NCBI GenBank assembly: GCA_964017045.1
Contig: OZ024807.1
Span: 15,799,941-15,863,940, forward strand
Reading direction: 5' to 3'
Length of the DNA stretch: 64,000 nucleotides
Origin: Omphiscola glabra
Lineage: Eukaryota > Mollusca > Gastropoda > Lymnaeidae
Shown piece after piece: positions 39,164 to 50,300 of the stretch (within the stretch, counting starts at the first letter, position 1; every line of letters starts with the position of its first letter). The position numbers and the translations under genes are program-made. Under the pieces are notes generated by a model, which did no database searches, was not told where the DNA came from, and was given only the letters and a program-made list of their open reading frames with translations.

Positions 39164-39278
39164 CTCATCCTAAGCTGAAAACTGCTCTGACACTAACCCA
39201 GGGGTAAACAGGACTGCTCATCTTAAGCTGAAAACTGCTCTGAAACTAATCCAGGGGCAAACAGGACTGCTCATCCTA
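39164..39278. repeat. tandem duplication, about 54-bp unit
   Basis: Two copies of a unit with aagctgaaaactgctctgac, followed by cagg-gtaaacaggactgct. Confidence 0.92.
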
Positions 39279-40383
39279 AGCCGTGTTGGAAATAATACTA
39301 TTAAGAAAGTGACGTAAACACGCGCGGTTATAGTCGGAGATTTAAATGTAGACACATTTCCAAAGAAGAGGATTTTCTCTGTGTGTGTGTGTATGTGTGT
39401 GTGTGTGTTTGTTAGTCTGCCAGCTCTGCTTCCGATTCCATCCTTCTCTCCATACTTTTTATCTGTCCATTTCAAGCTGGCGTCAACTTGAGCGCATTTT
39501 TTTCTGTTCCTTCTATTATCCACGTGACATCCCCCCCCCCCCCTTTTTTTCGGTTCCTTCCAGAAATCCAGAAATACAATAATATGATCACGAGAAATGA
39601 TATCAAAGGGAAACCCCATCAAAAAAAATAAACACAAATATTTTCAGTTTGTATAAAAGAAATCAAAATAAATAGTTTCAAAAGAAAAAAAAATGTATGC
39701 CTGACCTCCTTTTGCTCATAACCAGGAAAGACTAATCGAATTATCTCCCCTTTTAATAGATTACGGCAGTCAAAGCCCCTATTTAGATTGCACTCCCCCT
39801 GGTTTGATGGGGTCCTATTTTTATTGTGTGTTGAGAAAGTGAGTGTTGCGATTTACGATGCCGGAGACAAGCTATGACATTATTATTATTTTTGTAAATG
39901 TTTTTTTTTATTAAAAGGAAGAAGAAAAGAAAAGAAAGGAAATAAGCCAGAGTTAGCTGTGTAATATTTCTGTAGCCTGCTCCTGAACTGAGAGAATACA
40001 AAAGTTTCCGAAAGCGGAGAATAAACTATCTTTGGCGGAGATGAAACGAGCCGACGACGTGGAATTGGAGAGAGTGAAAGTAAGGGGGTAGGGTCAAAAC
40101 CAACAAGTTTATTTGTTCATGGTTTGACCGCTTTCAAAACAACACCTCCGCCCCTGAAAAAAAAAAAGCCAACAGGAAGTGGGCAAGTGGAATATTTGGG
40201 GCACCGAGAGGTTTAAATTTTTAAAATATTTATGTGCTTCGGTTAGTTTTGAAATATAAATCTCTCTATATACATATCCAGTAATGTATATTTCGGGTGT
40301 ATATGGCGTAAATATTAATGTTTTTCAAAACATGCTGAAAAATATTTCAAAAAATATCTTCATAATACACCATTAAATTTTTT

Positions 40384-40603
40384 AGATGTTAGTAAGTACA
40401 GATCAGATGCTACTAAGTACAGACCAGATGTTACTAAGTACAGACCAGATGTTACTAAGTACAGACCAGATGTTACTAAGTACAGACCAGATGTTACTAA
40501 GTACAGACCAGATGCTACTAAGTACAGACCAGATGCTACTAAGTACAGACCAGATGTTACTAAGTACAGACCAGATGTTACTAAGTACAGTGCAGATGTT
40601 ACT
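40384..40603. repeat. minisatellite, 21-bp unit
   Basis: Ten copies of atgttactaagtacagacca plus one base. Confidence 0.97.
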
Positions 40604-40747
40604 TAAGACGAAAATCTGAGGCGAAATATTTTTGACGTTGTAGAACAAAACTTCAGAACCACTGTGTTCAATAAGAATAAAAGAAATAGCACACTGACAC
40701 CTGAGAACCGTGGGTGGAAGGATAACTCTGATCATCACCTTGTCCCG

Positions 40748-40811
40748 CATACACACACTCACACACTCACTAACACACACACACACACTCACACATACAC
40801 ACACACACACG
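40748..40811. repeat. CA-rich microsatellite
   Basis: Imperfect (CA)n with cactca interruptions. Confidence 0.9.
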
Positions 40812-41019
40812 AACTGAGCAACGGTGTCTGAAAATGTGCCAGTCCAGCCGGTCACATGGGTGCAAGACTGACTCAGTCAAGAGGATAAGACTGTGGTCGA
40901 GCGACAGCTATCCTGAGGGGAAACTTCCAAGGGAACCAGCCCTCTTACACTATTTCTTAGTCAGTCAGATGTGCTCGTGTCCTAACCATTGCGAAACAAG
41001 AGTAGATAACAAGTTATTG

Positions 41020-41190
41020 TGATGGTCAGAGTGTGTCCTTGTTGGTATCTTTGATAACAGGCCATTTGTGATGGTCAGAGTGTGTCCTTGTTGGTATCTT
41101 TGATAACAGGCCATTTGTGATGGTCAGAGTGTGTCCATGTTGGCATCTTTGATAACAGGCCATTTGTGATGGTCAGAGTGTGTCCCTTTC
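41020..41190. repeat. minisatellite, 49-bp unit
   Basis: About 3.4 copies of a unit with tgtgatggtcagagtgtgtc and tttgataacaggccat. Confidence 0.95.
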
Positions 41191-41220
41191 TATATCCATA
41201 TCTATATTTATATATATATC

Positions 41221-41450
41221 TATGTCATGATGCAAGAAGCGCAGTCCCGTCCAATCATAACTATTGAGGGCCATAATCTGTCGGTTATTGAGTATTTCAC
41301 ATACCTTGGATCCAATATTTCTAGATCTCTCTCCGTTGATGAAGAGATAAACATCAGGATCGCCAAAGCAGCAGCAACTATGGCTAAACTGAATAAGCGG
41401 ATTTGGAATAATCTCAATCTAACTGAAAAAACAAAAATAAGTGTCTATCT
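41221..41450 (+). mobile_element. reverse transcriptase C-terminal fragment (non-LTR element)
   Basis: The plus frame encodes ITIEGHNLSVIEYFTYLGSN, then EINIRIAKAAATMAKLNKRI and WNNLNLTEKTKISVY. The FTYLGS...EI..RI.KA...M..L...W block is a signature of non-LTR reverse transcriptases. The fragment is bounded by tata/tatc simple repeats on both sides and is a relic. Confidence 0.72.
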
Positions 41451-42490
41451 ATATCTTCATCTATATCTAGATGAAAATTAGATTGCCGAAAGTTAATAAG
41501 ATTGTTTTGCAGTGACTTCTACTCGATTAATATCTGACCACTTCACAGAGACATGCGGGCGGGGACAGCTGTGGATGAAGGGTGGGGGGCAGGATTATGG
41601 TCACCATGGCTGTCAGACATTTGACCTACTCGGACCTTAATTCCCTGACCTCATTAATGTGCAGTGACACGTGACCATAAAAGCGGCTGTGCGCTCGTTT
41701 TGTTGGTGTGACCCCGTGCGGGGGCGAGGAGGGTGCGAGGGGCAGGGGACCCGATCAGACTTCATGATGAAATGGCATAGAACTTTCTCAACAGCGGCCG
41801 GGGGGGGGGGGGGTGGCTGAGAAATTGTGTTCTGGACAATCATTGTTTGGGCTGCTGAGTGGGTTGTGGGGGTGGGTGTGTTTGGGGGGGGTATTTTAGA
41901 AATTAGAAGAATAATTAAATAGTTGAAAATATGGTAAATTAGTTAAAGGCAATATCTAGGAAAGTGGAAAGTCATAATTTTTATTTAATTAGAATATTCT
42001 AGTTCAACCAGTAAAGTTAGTCATTGAGTTCTTTGTAGAAATTGGGATTGTTCAATATTGGCCGTTTAGTGATAAAACCAATGGTATGTCCGAATTTGTT
42101 CTTTATAAGCTGTTTAGTGGTAAAACCAAAGGTATGTCACAATTTCTCTACATATTAGCCGTGTACGCCAAAGAAATGTCAGCATAGTCAGACCAAGTCG
42201 ACGTCAGTCTCATTTTACAGCTTTAGAGTAAAAAATCTCGCGTAAACTCTAACGGGAAAAAAAAACACGAGATCCGAGGTCCGTGAGTTGGACTGTGGCA
42301 GGAAACGCGTATTTTCTTTAACTAGTAGGCCGCACTGGGTCAGCGTGCCGCATGTTGGTTCACCAGAAATAATTAATGTTAAGAAAATCAATTAACTCCA
42401 TCAGCGGTACTCGTTTAATATTGTCGCGATCTTATTGAACCCCCTTTTCAGCTCACAGTGTCAAAGAGACAATAGTTAAACCAAACAGCA

Positions 42491-42625
42491 ATGTTATACA
42501 ATATGTTATACAATATGTTATACAATATGTTATACAATATGTTATACAATATGTTATACAATATGTTATACAATATGTTATACAATGTGTTATACAATAT
42601 GTTATACAATATGTTATACAATATG
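42491..42625. repeat. minisatellite, 12-bp near-palindromic unit
   Basis: Eleven copies of atgttatacaat, one with a single change (atgtgt). Confidence 0.97.
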
Positions 42626-42724
42626 ACGAATGATGAAATCTACAATCATAGTGTCAGACTTCGCGAATTATTATTATTAATTTCTTTTGCTACTACCAGA
42701 GGCTTATGTGAAAGGCTCATCATT

Positions 42725-43410
42725 TGATCACGCGAAGAGCCCAAACATGAGGATCACGGGACGAGCACGTTACTTGGATCACGGGAAGACCCCCATCATA
42801 AGGATTGCATGTTCAAAGCATCACTAGGATCACGCGAAGAACCCATCGTTAGTTGACATGAAGATCCCATCTTTAGTTTCCATGAAGATCCCATCTTTAG
42901 TTTCAGGTGGAAGCGCATTATTAGGCTCGTTCCAAGTGCCCATCTTAAGGATCACGTGAATAACACTTCATTCGAAGTACATCTTTGGGATCCCGTGAAC
43001 AATGCATTATTAGGATCACGTGAACAATGCATCAAAAGGATCACGTGAACAATGCATCATTAGCATCACGTGAAGAACTTATTTTTAAGATCATGAGGAA
43101 AAGTCATCTTTAGGATCATGGGAAAAAGTCATCTTTAGGATCATGGGAAAAGGTCATCTTTAGGATCATGGCAAGAATCCCTCATTGGGGTCATGATACG
43201 AATTCAATTTAAGCATCATTTTTCCGATCACCTGAGCAACTCATACTAAAAATCACGAGAAGAGCCATCTTTAGAATCCCGTTTAAAAGCCCATCTTTAG
43301 GACCCCATCAAGAACCCATCTTTATGATCACATGCAGAGGCCATCTTTCCGATCAAGTAAAGAGCCCATCGTAATCACGTGAACAATACATCATTAGAAT
43401 CCTGTAAAGA
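42725..43410. repeat. degenerate array around gatcacgtgaagaacccatctt
   Basis: About 25 diverged units of roughly 25 bp. Several contain the palindrome CACGTG. Confidence 0.88.
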
Positions 43411-44014
43411 ACACAGCTTTTTTTTTTGACTGCACTTGATCAATGTCTTAAGATGGTAATGGCTTGTGTGTGTGTGTTTTTTTTTTTGATGGAGTGGGGG
43501 TGGCAGTGTCAATGGGTTATGGTGGCGATGGGGTGAGTCGCTGTTGGGTTGAGGGGGGGGGTGCAAGGAGCAATGATAAGATGACTAATGCGCCCACTCA
43601 TACTTGTAACTCCACAGTGTAACATGTTTCACGCCACTTTTGTCTAAGACGGACAGTTGCGATGATCTTTCGCAACTTTTGGAAATTGGTTTCACAGATT
43701 TTTCAACACGTTGGTTAACGGATAACGGATAATCCCGGAAAGTGATTCATTGGATGGTTGGGGGGGGGGGGGTGTTCAACGCTCTGGTGTTACTAGACAA
43801 AGCCTTTTAGTCGAAATCTGGATGAGTAATATAGCAAAATACGTTATGTAACATAGGTCAAGACGATAATCAAACATAATTTGACATCTAAGCCCTTTAA
43901 ACTAATGGGATTAAACATTTAGCCCCAAAATACATTGTGATGATATTTTTATGGCAATGAAAAGTATTCCGACCCTGATAATTACAACAAAAAAAGATAC
44001 ATTTTTTTTATATT

Positions 44015-44200
44015 TACTTTCATTCTGGGTTTCTAGGCAAAATCTTCGGAATGTTAACTGATCTACTTCCGGTTATCTATTTAACTGAAACTTGGCACAT
44101 AGACTCGTTGCCGATGATAAATTTTTCCATCAAATTTTCAGCCCCCAACCCAACAAAAATAAGTTGTTCCTGTCTTTCAAGGGGGAGATGAAAGAAATTT
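44015..44200 (+). repeat. dispersed repeat family B, copy 2
   Basis: Homologous to 36505-36690; the core is gaaacttggcacatagactc followed by gttgccgatga. Class unknown. Confidence 0.6.
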
Positions 44201-45477
44201 GATTTGTTCAATGATTGTGTGCGTCGGTGTGAAGATTAATTGTGTAGATTAAATGTGTAGCTTTTGCTATGTGCTTTGTATTTGTGACGTTTTTGTGGAT
44301 GCAGTAAAAATGAAATGTGTTTTTGAAGGGGGAAAATGAAGGAGATGTGAAACGTGTTTTGGCCAGAAGTTTAATCACTTATATAACCGCTTCTTAATAA
44401 ATGATAAATCTCATACAATGGCATAAATGCAAACAAAAAATGTATAAAAATGATTTATATGAAAAACTTTGTTTTAGGGGTTGGCTATTAAACTTTATTG
44501 ATATTTATCATGTGGTTTCATCTGTAGGATGACAATGCTTTGTACCTGAACAACCAGCGGCTTGTCTAAATAAAAAATTATTCGCAAAAATGTGTTGTTC
44601 ATAAATACATTTAAAACAAAGATATACGTGGAAATTATCATTGTATTTTCTTTTTTTTTTCTTTTCTATACATTCTATATGTGATTTTTGTTGTGTTTAA
44701 GCGACAGGTTTCATTTACACCATTTTAGCTAGTTTAACTTTTTCCAAATAAAATTCCTCAAACTATAAAACTATTAACCATGGTAACACCATGTGTGCGT
44801 CAGCTAAGCGCCGTCGGGTATATGTAGCCAATCAGTAGTTCCCATTCTCCAATACGTTAGCTGATGGTTTCAATATTGCACAGAAATATTGCTTTTTTTT
44901 TAAATTGGGGGGGGGGGCGACGATGGCTCCCAAATGATGATAAGCAAACACTTGTAGCTATGCATCCCAAGCGCGTGTCAAAACATCCACAAAGATCCAT
45001 CCGATGGATAGTCCGTGTTTTGAGGCAATCCCAACTAATGAAGTGAATTTTTCAACAGCCTATTATGTGGGAAGATGCACTTATTTATAAATTATTTTTT
45101 TTTTTTTACAAGCGAGGAACAGAAGAATGAGTTAACAATGTTAACAAGTGATCCTAAAGTTAGCCACGGCCCCAGCACCAAAAATAGAATTTGTTTATAC
45201 AATGTGACTACTGATCCAACCCCCCCCCCCCCCCCACTCTACTCCAAACCATGAAAACAAATGTAGATAAATTTTGATCTTCATTTTCTAATAAAAGTAT
45301 CAGCCGTGCTGGTGTATATGACGAATGCATAGTTACATGGTAATGAGTTGCGAGATAAGGTGATGGCGAAGAAGAAAAGGGACAAACAAACTATTATTCC
45401 GTCACCATGGAGATGGTGTACTCTTCCAATTGCCTGCACAGTGGTCCCAATATGTTTGCAACAGTCCACTGTGTGTT

Positions 45478-45685
45478 CAGTGGTTCGACCGTGTGTGCGT
45501 GTGTTCAATGGTTCGACCGTGTGTGCGTGTGTTCAATGGTTCGACCGTGTGTGCGTGTGTTCAATGGTTCGACCGTGTGGGCGTGTGTTCAATGGTTCGA
45601 CCGTGTGTGCGTGTGTTCAATGGTTCGGCCGTGTGTGCATGTGTTCAATGGTTAAACCGTGTGCGCTTATGTTCAATTGTCCAAC
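45478..45685. repeat. minisatellite, 28-bp unit
   Basis: Seven copies of a unit with ggttcgaccgtgtgtgcgtg and tgttcaat. Confidence 0.95.
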
Positions 45686-46483
45686 TTCGTTAGTGTGTAT
45701 AACGCATTCTAAAAACATCGTAACATTTCTTGTTGGTACCCGGTTACACGGTGAACAAACACAAGATTCCATGGATTTAAGGTAGCAACCTAAAACAAAA
45801 ACAAAAAAGAAAGAATCCAACAAACAACACACACAGCTACTTCCTGGTCACTGGCTCTCACATCGACTCTCAAAGGACCACGTTAATTATACGCCAAGAT
45901 CCCGAGTGAATCCTTTTAGTTAAGTTCAGACTCAATCTCCGCCTTCAGCTCCTTTTCATTTCGTTATTTCATTCGGACACGAGCCTAATGAGCGTTGCTC
46001 GCATAACTGTGTCGTAAATCACGTTTGAAAAGAACCTTGACCGTATGTCGGAGAGAGCTATTTCCAGATATGACAGGAGAAGCTAAGTCCTGTCGCTTTT
46101 TGAGAGTGTCTGGTTCCTAAAAAAACTTTCGCCATCAATTTTGTTTGTGATGGTATATCATAGACGGGAGTTTATAAATAAAAAACTAATAGAAAGTCAA
46201 TAACACTAGACCTTTGTAGGGTCCTCTCATCTTAAATATCGATAACATCACGACACTTTGGTAAACAAGCCGATGGCTGTGATGGAGAAGATTATGTGGT
46301 CATATTCTGGCCCTAGTGACTGACGTGAGTCGAACATTTGTCTAAGGTTTTAATATTTCAATAAATACATGTACTATACCTTTTATATATTACGTCATTA
46401 ATAATGCCCTTCACCTTTTTTTCACACTCTACCCATCTCCCACTCCCACCTTTTTAGAAACTTGAAATAAAACTTTTCCTGGC

Positions 46484-46803
46484 TTATCTACATATTCCTG
46501 ACTTATCTATGTGTTCCTGACTTATCTACATGTTCCTGACTTATCTATATGTTCCTGACTTTTCTATATGTTCCTGACTTATCTATGTGTTCCTGACTTA
46601 TCTATATGTTCCTGACATATCTACATGTTCCTGACTTATCTATGTGTTCCTGACTTATCTACATGTTCCTGACTTATCTATGTGTTCCTGACTTTTCTAT
46701 ATGTTCCTGACTTATCTACATGTTCCTGACTTATCTACATGTTCCTGGCTTATCTACATGTTCCTGGCTTATCTATATGTTCCTGACTAATCTATATGTT
46801 CCA
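46484..46803. repeat. minisatellite, 19-bp unit
   Basis: About 17 copies of tgacttatctatatgttcc with regular variants (acatg, atgtg). Confidence 0.96.
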
Positions 46804-47391
46804 TTATCCGAGTCGCAGATTGAATGACGCCCACTGAAGTCAGGCAGCATATTAAATTTTTTTTAAAGTTCAAACTTCTCAAGTCACGTTGTAGAAAAAC
46901 TGACACAAAGACGCGGTCAAGTTGAATCCAGGCACAGGATCTCTTTAGAGGACAGTGTTGGTGCAATCGCTTCAGCTACGGACAACAAACTTTACATTTC
47001 GACAATGTTGGTCGGATTCTTCAGGAATCAGTGTTTGCGCGCTTTTTGTCTATTCACTCCCCTTGGATTGTTGATCAATTCAATTTTCTCCCCCTTTTCG
47101 AGTTCAACATTATCATTTTGGATTGTTTCCCCTGACCAACGTGCGCGCCATGACTCCGTTCTGTTCAAATTTATCTGGCCCCGCCAAAACAAAGTCGAAA
47201 AATCAGAAGAAAAAAATATTTAAATGTTTTTAATTTTGGGGGGGGGGGGGGGGGGGCGGGGCGGGCGCCCTGTATGATTAATTTGAATGCAACACGATCA
47301 CGAACATCACTTCGATTTAAAACTATTACTTCTAAGTCCAGGGTTGTGTGGCAGAGGTGCTGTTTTTGTTGTTTATTATTTTTTTTTTTTA

Positions 47392-47870
47392 GGCTTTGAT
47401 CGAGTTCTGTTCCGCTCCAGGTAATTTTTATTTAGTTCCACTCCAGCTCCAGTCATATATCATAAAAATAGAACCAAAAAATTCAATATCGAATGCCAGG
47501 GCTGCATCGGTTAATCTAAGGGTTAGCGGTTATCAGCCTAATTAGCCTTCCTTTTCTAGAAATATGTAAAAGTCTACAAATATTAAGGAGTTCTTCGTGG
47601 TGGTTTCTTGCACTCCATTGTAGAACTCACATTTGTTTTTGATAGTTAAATACTCATAATGTCATGTGTTTTATGCGAGGGATTTTGTGGAGAAAAACAA
47701 ATATGATTTCTCATCTATTGGTTTAATAATTTATTAATTTTTAAAAAGTTTGAACTTAGGAACTGTAAGAAATTTATCAGCTCCAGCTTCGCTCCAGCTC
47801 CGGGCAAAAAGACACTGCTCCAGAGCCTCGACTCCCGCTCCAGCCCAGAGCTCCGTTTCGTAATCCCTCT
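47392..47870. repeat. possible transposon with ctccagctcc-rich ends
   Basis: The left end (47400-47450) and right end (47775-47860) are both full of gctccag motifs (cgctccag, actccagctccag; agctccagcttcgctccag). The middle is ordinary AT-rich DNA. I could not fix boundaries or a target duplication. Confidence 0.3.
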
Positions 47871-48326
47871 CTAACAACTGATTTCAATGATTATATTTGT
47901 TTAAAAATAATAATAAACTAAGAGAAGGAAATAAAGAGATGGAATAGAGACTGGGGAGAGGGAAAGAGAACGAGAGAGAGAGAGAGAGTAGAGATGAAGA
48001 AAAAGAGAATGATGAGAGAGAGAGGAGGGTGGGGGAAGGAGATGAGAGAAAAGTATGAATGCAATAGGAGAAATATGCAAAAAATGCGTGGTATGATGTC
48101 ATTATGGAATAGCGTGAATATTCAATACATTGTTTCTGAATTCCTTCACTCCATCCCATAAAAACTAAAGACGTTATTAGTTTCAAAAATTATGTCAGAG
48201 GATATATTGGTCCATGACCCCATTCCCATATTTTTTTAAATTGCAAAACAACAATAACAATTTTAAAGAAATATTTATTTCTATTCATTAAAAAATATAA
48301 TTTGAATACAGTGTCAAATATATAGG

Positions 48327-48329
<3 letters not shown>

Positions 48330-48357
<28 letters not shown>
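48330..48357. repeat. TA microsatellite
   Basis: Pure (AT)n of about 28 bp. Confidence 0.95.
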
Positions 48358-48361
<4 letters not shown>

Positions 48362-49023
48362 TAGTCTCTCTCTTTCTATATATATATAAATATGGCCAAT
48401 TATAATGCTTTGATTTACACCATAATATGTTTGTTTCGCAAACATAAAGTAGTGGACACTGATACCAACATGCATTGGGTTAAACTTTTTAACAATAAAT
48501 TAAATGACAAATGTTCAGTATTCACTACTTCTTTACTCTAAAAATGTTTACCCTAAATTCGAATACATACATTTTTATATACATTTGTTTTAATATATCA
48601 AAATATTAAGACGCAAGCAATTTTAATACAGTGCTTTAAAGAACTGACATTCATTATTTTTATCTTTATACTCCCCCCCCCCCCCCCCACGCACACACAA
48701 CCAAACACATTTTTAGAATGTTTCTTCCTCTGGGTTTTACTAGGTGGTGGGTAAATAAACAAACTGAAGAGAGTTCTTGTCTAGCGTAGAATGGGAAGAA
48801 CCAATCAAAGACCAGGACACTTCAATTTGTCAAACAAACAATCCAGTTGCATGCATTCAAAGTCTGTATTTACTGTGGACAAATGGACGGCATAACTGGG
48901 CTTGAGGGGGGTTGGTGGTTGGTGACGGTCGTCTGCAGACTGAGGCCACGATTAATTGACCTTCACATTATCCAGTTAATTGAGATAGGAATTTGTTGAA
49001 CCCGGTGGAATGTTTCGTGGTGA

Positions 49024-49665
49024 CTTCTGGAAATCTCAGGGTAGGAGGAAGAGTCAATGTCTAATGACTGCAGGAAGTCTCATGGTAGGAGGAAGAGTCA
49101 ATGTCTAATGACTGCAGGAAGTCTCATTGTAGGAGGAAGAGTCAATGTCTAATGACTGCAGGAAGTCTCATTGTAGGAGGAAGAGTCAATGTCTGATGAC
49201 TGCAGGAAGTCTCATGGTAGGAGGAAGAGTCAATGTCTGATGACTGCAGGAAGCCTCATGGTAGGAGGGAGAGTCAATGTCTGATGACTGCAGGAAGTCT
49301 CATGGTAGGAGGAAGAGTCAATGGCTGATGACTGCAGGAAGTCTCATGGTAGGAGGAAGAGTCAATGTCTATTGATTGCAGGAAGTCTCATGGTAGGAGG
49401 AAGAGTCAATGTCTATTGATTGCAGGAAGTCTAAGGGTAGAAGAAGGAGTAAATGTCTAATGACTGCAGGAAGTCTCAGGGTAGGAGAAAGAGTCAACGT
49501 CTGATGACTGCAGGAAGTCTCAGGGTAGGAGAAAGAGTCAACGTCTGATGACTGCAGGAAATCTCAGGGTAGGAGAAAGAGTCAACGTCTAATGACTGCA
49601 GGAAGTCTCAGGGTAGGAGAAAGAGTCAACGTCTCATGATTACAGGAAATCTCATGATGGGAGGA
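49024..49665. repeat. minisatellite, 44-bp unit
   Basis: About 14 copies of a unit with gactgcaggaagtctcatgg and taggaggaagagtcaatgtc. Variants cluster along the array. Confidence 0.96.
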
Positions 49666-50154
49666 TTCAGTGTCGTGTGGTTCCTGTCGGAAGGCAACTC
49701 ATATAATCATTATATTTGAAAAGTACTTCCTTCCTCCAACAATGTCTGTGGTGTTATTTTGGCCTCCGCACTATGTTTAATGGACATCTTCCACCTATTA
49801 GCGCACTAGACTCAATAGTTTATGGAAAGATTTCACTGGAAAAAGAATTTCAGGAACAAAAAAAAAAGTGAACTATCAAAATTAAATAGAACATTTAAAA
49901 TGGTTTCTGTAAAGGTGTCAAATCAAATCTTGTCCTGCTTTAAAATGTCAGACCAAAAGAATATATCTTCAGGCAAAATGCAGTTAGTCATTGTGCCTCA
50001 CTGGTCAACACAAATACATATATACTCTACTGATTCGCCTGCTACCTGATTTTGTAGTGAGCACTGTAAGTGTAAGAGAGTTATCATACAAGTATGAGTT
50101 TAAATTGAGAGATCGAGAATTTCTTAAGGAGCCAAATAATAGTTCTCCTTAAGA

Positions 50155-50300
50155 ATCCCAGTCCCAGTGATTGTCTACTTGAAGAATTCCATTAAAAATT
50201 CAACCAGTCACAGTGATTGTCTACTTAAAGAATCTCCTAAAAAAATTCAACCAGTCCCAGTGATTTTCTACTTGAAGCATCCCTTTAAAAATTCAAGTAA
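50155..50300. repeat. degenerate tandem repeat, about 65-bp unit
   Basis: Two to three copies of a unit with cccagtgattgtctacttga and aaaaattcaacca. Confidence 0.88.

Larger units (their letters stand above)
36413..42490. other. non-coding stretch with dispersed repeats
   Basis: Holds family B copy 1, the fold-back solo arm, several arrays and the reverse transcriptase scrap at 41221. A B-box-like sequence at 38645-38665 (cacgggtttgaaccc) may be a SINE relic. No host gene seen. Confidence 0.4.
43411..49023. other. non-coding stretch with arrays and poly-G/C runs
   Basis: Holds family B copy 2, the 28-bp and 19-bp arrays, poly-C at 45221, poly-G at 47239-47256, the ctccagctcc-rich segment at 47392, and TA/GA simple repeats. 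No gene seen. Confidence 0.4.
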
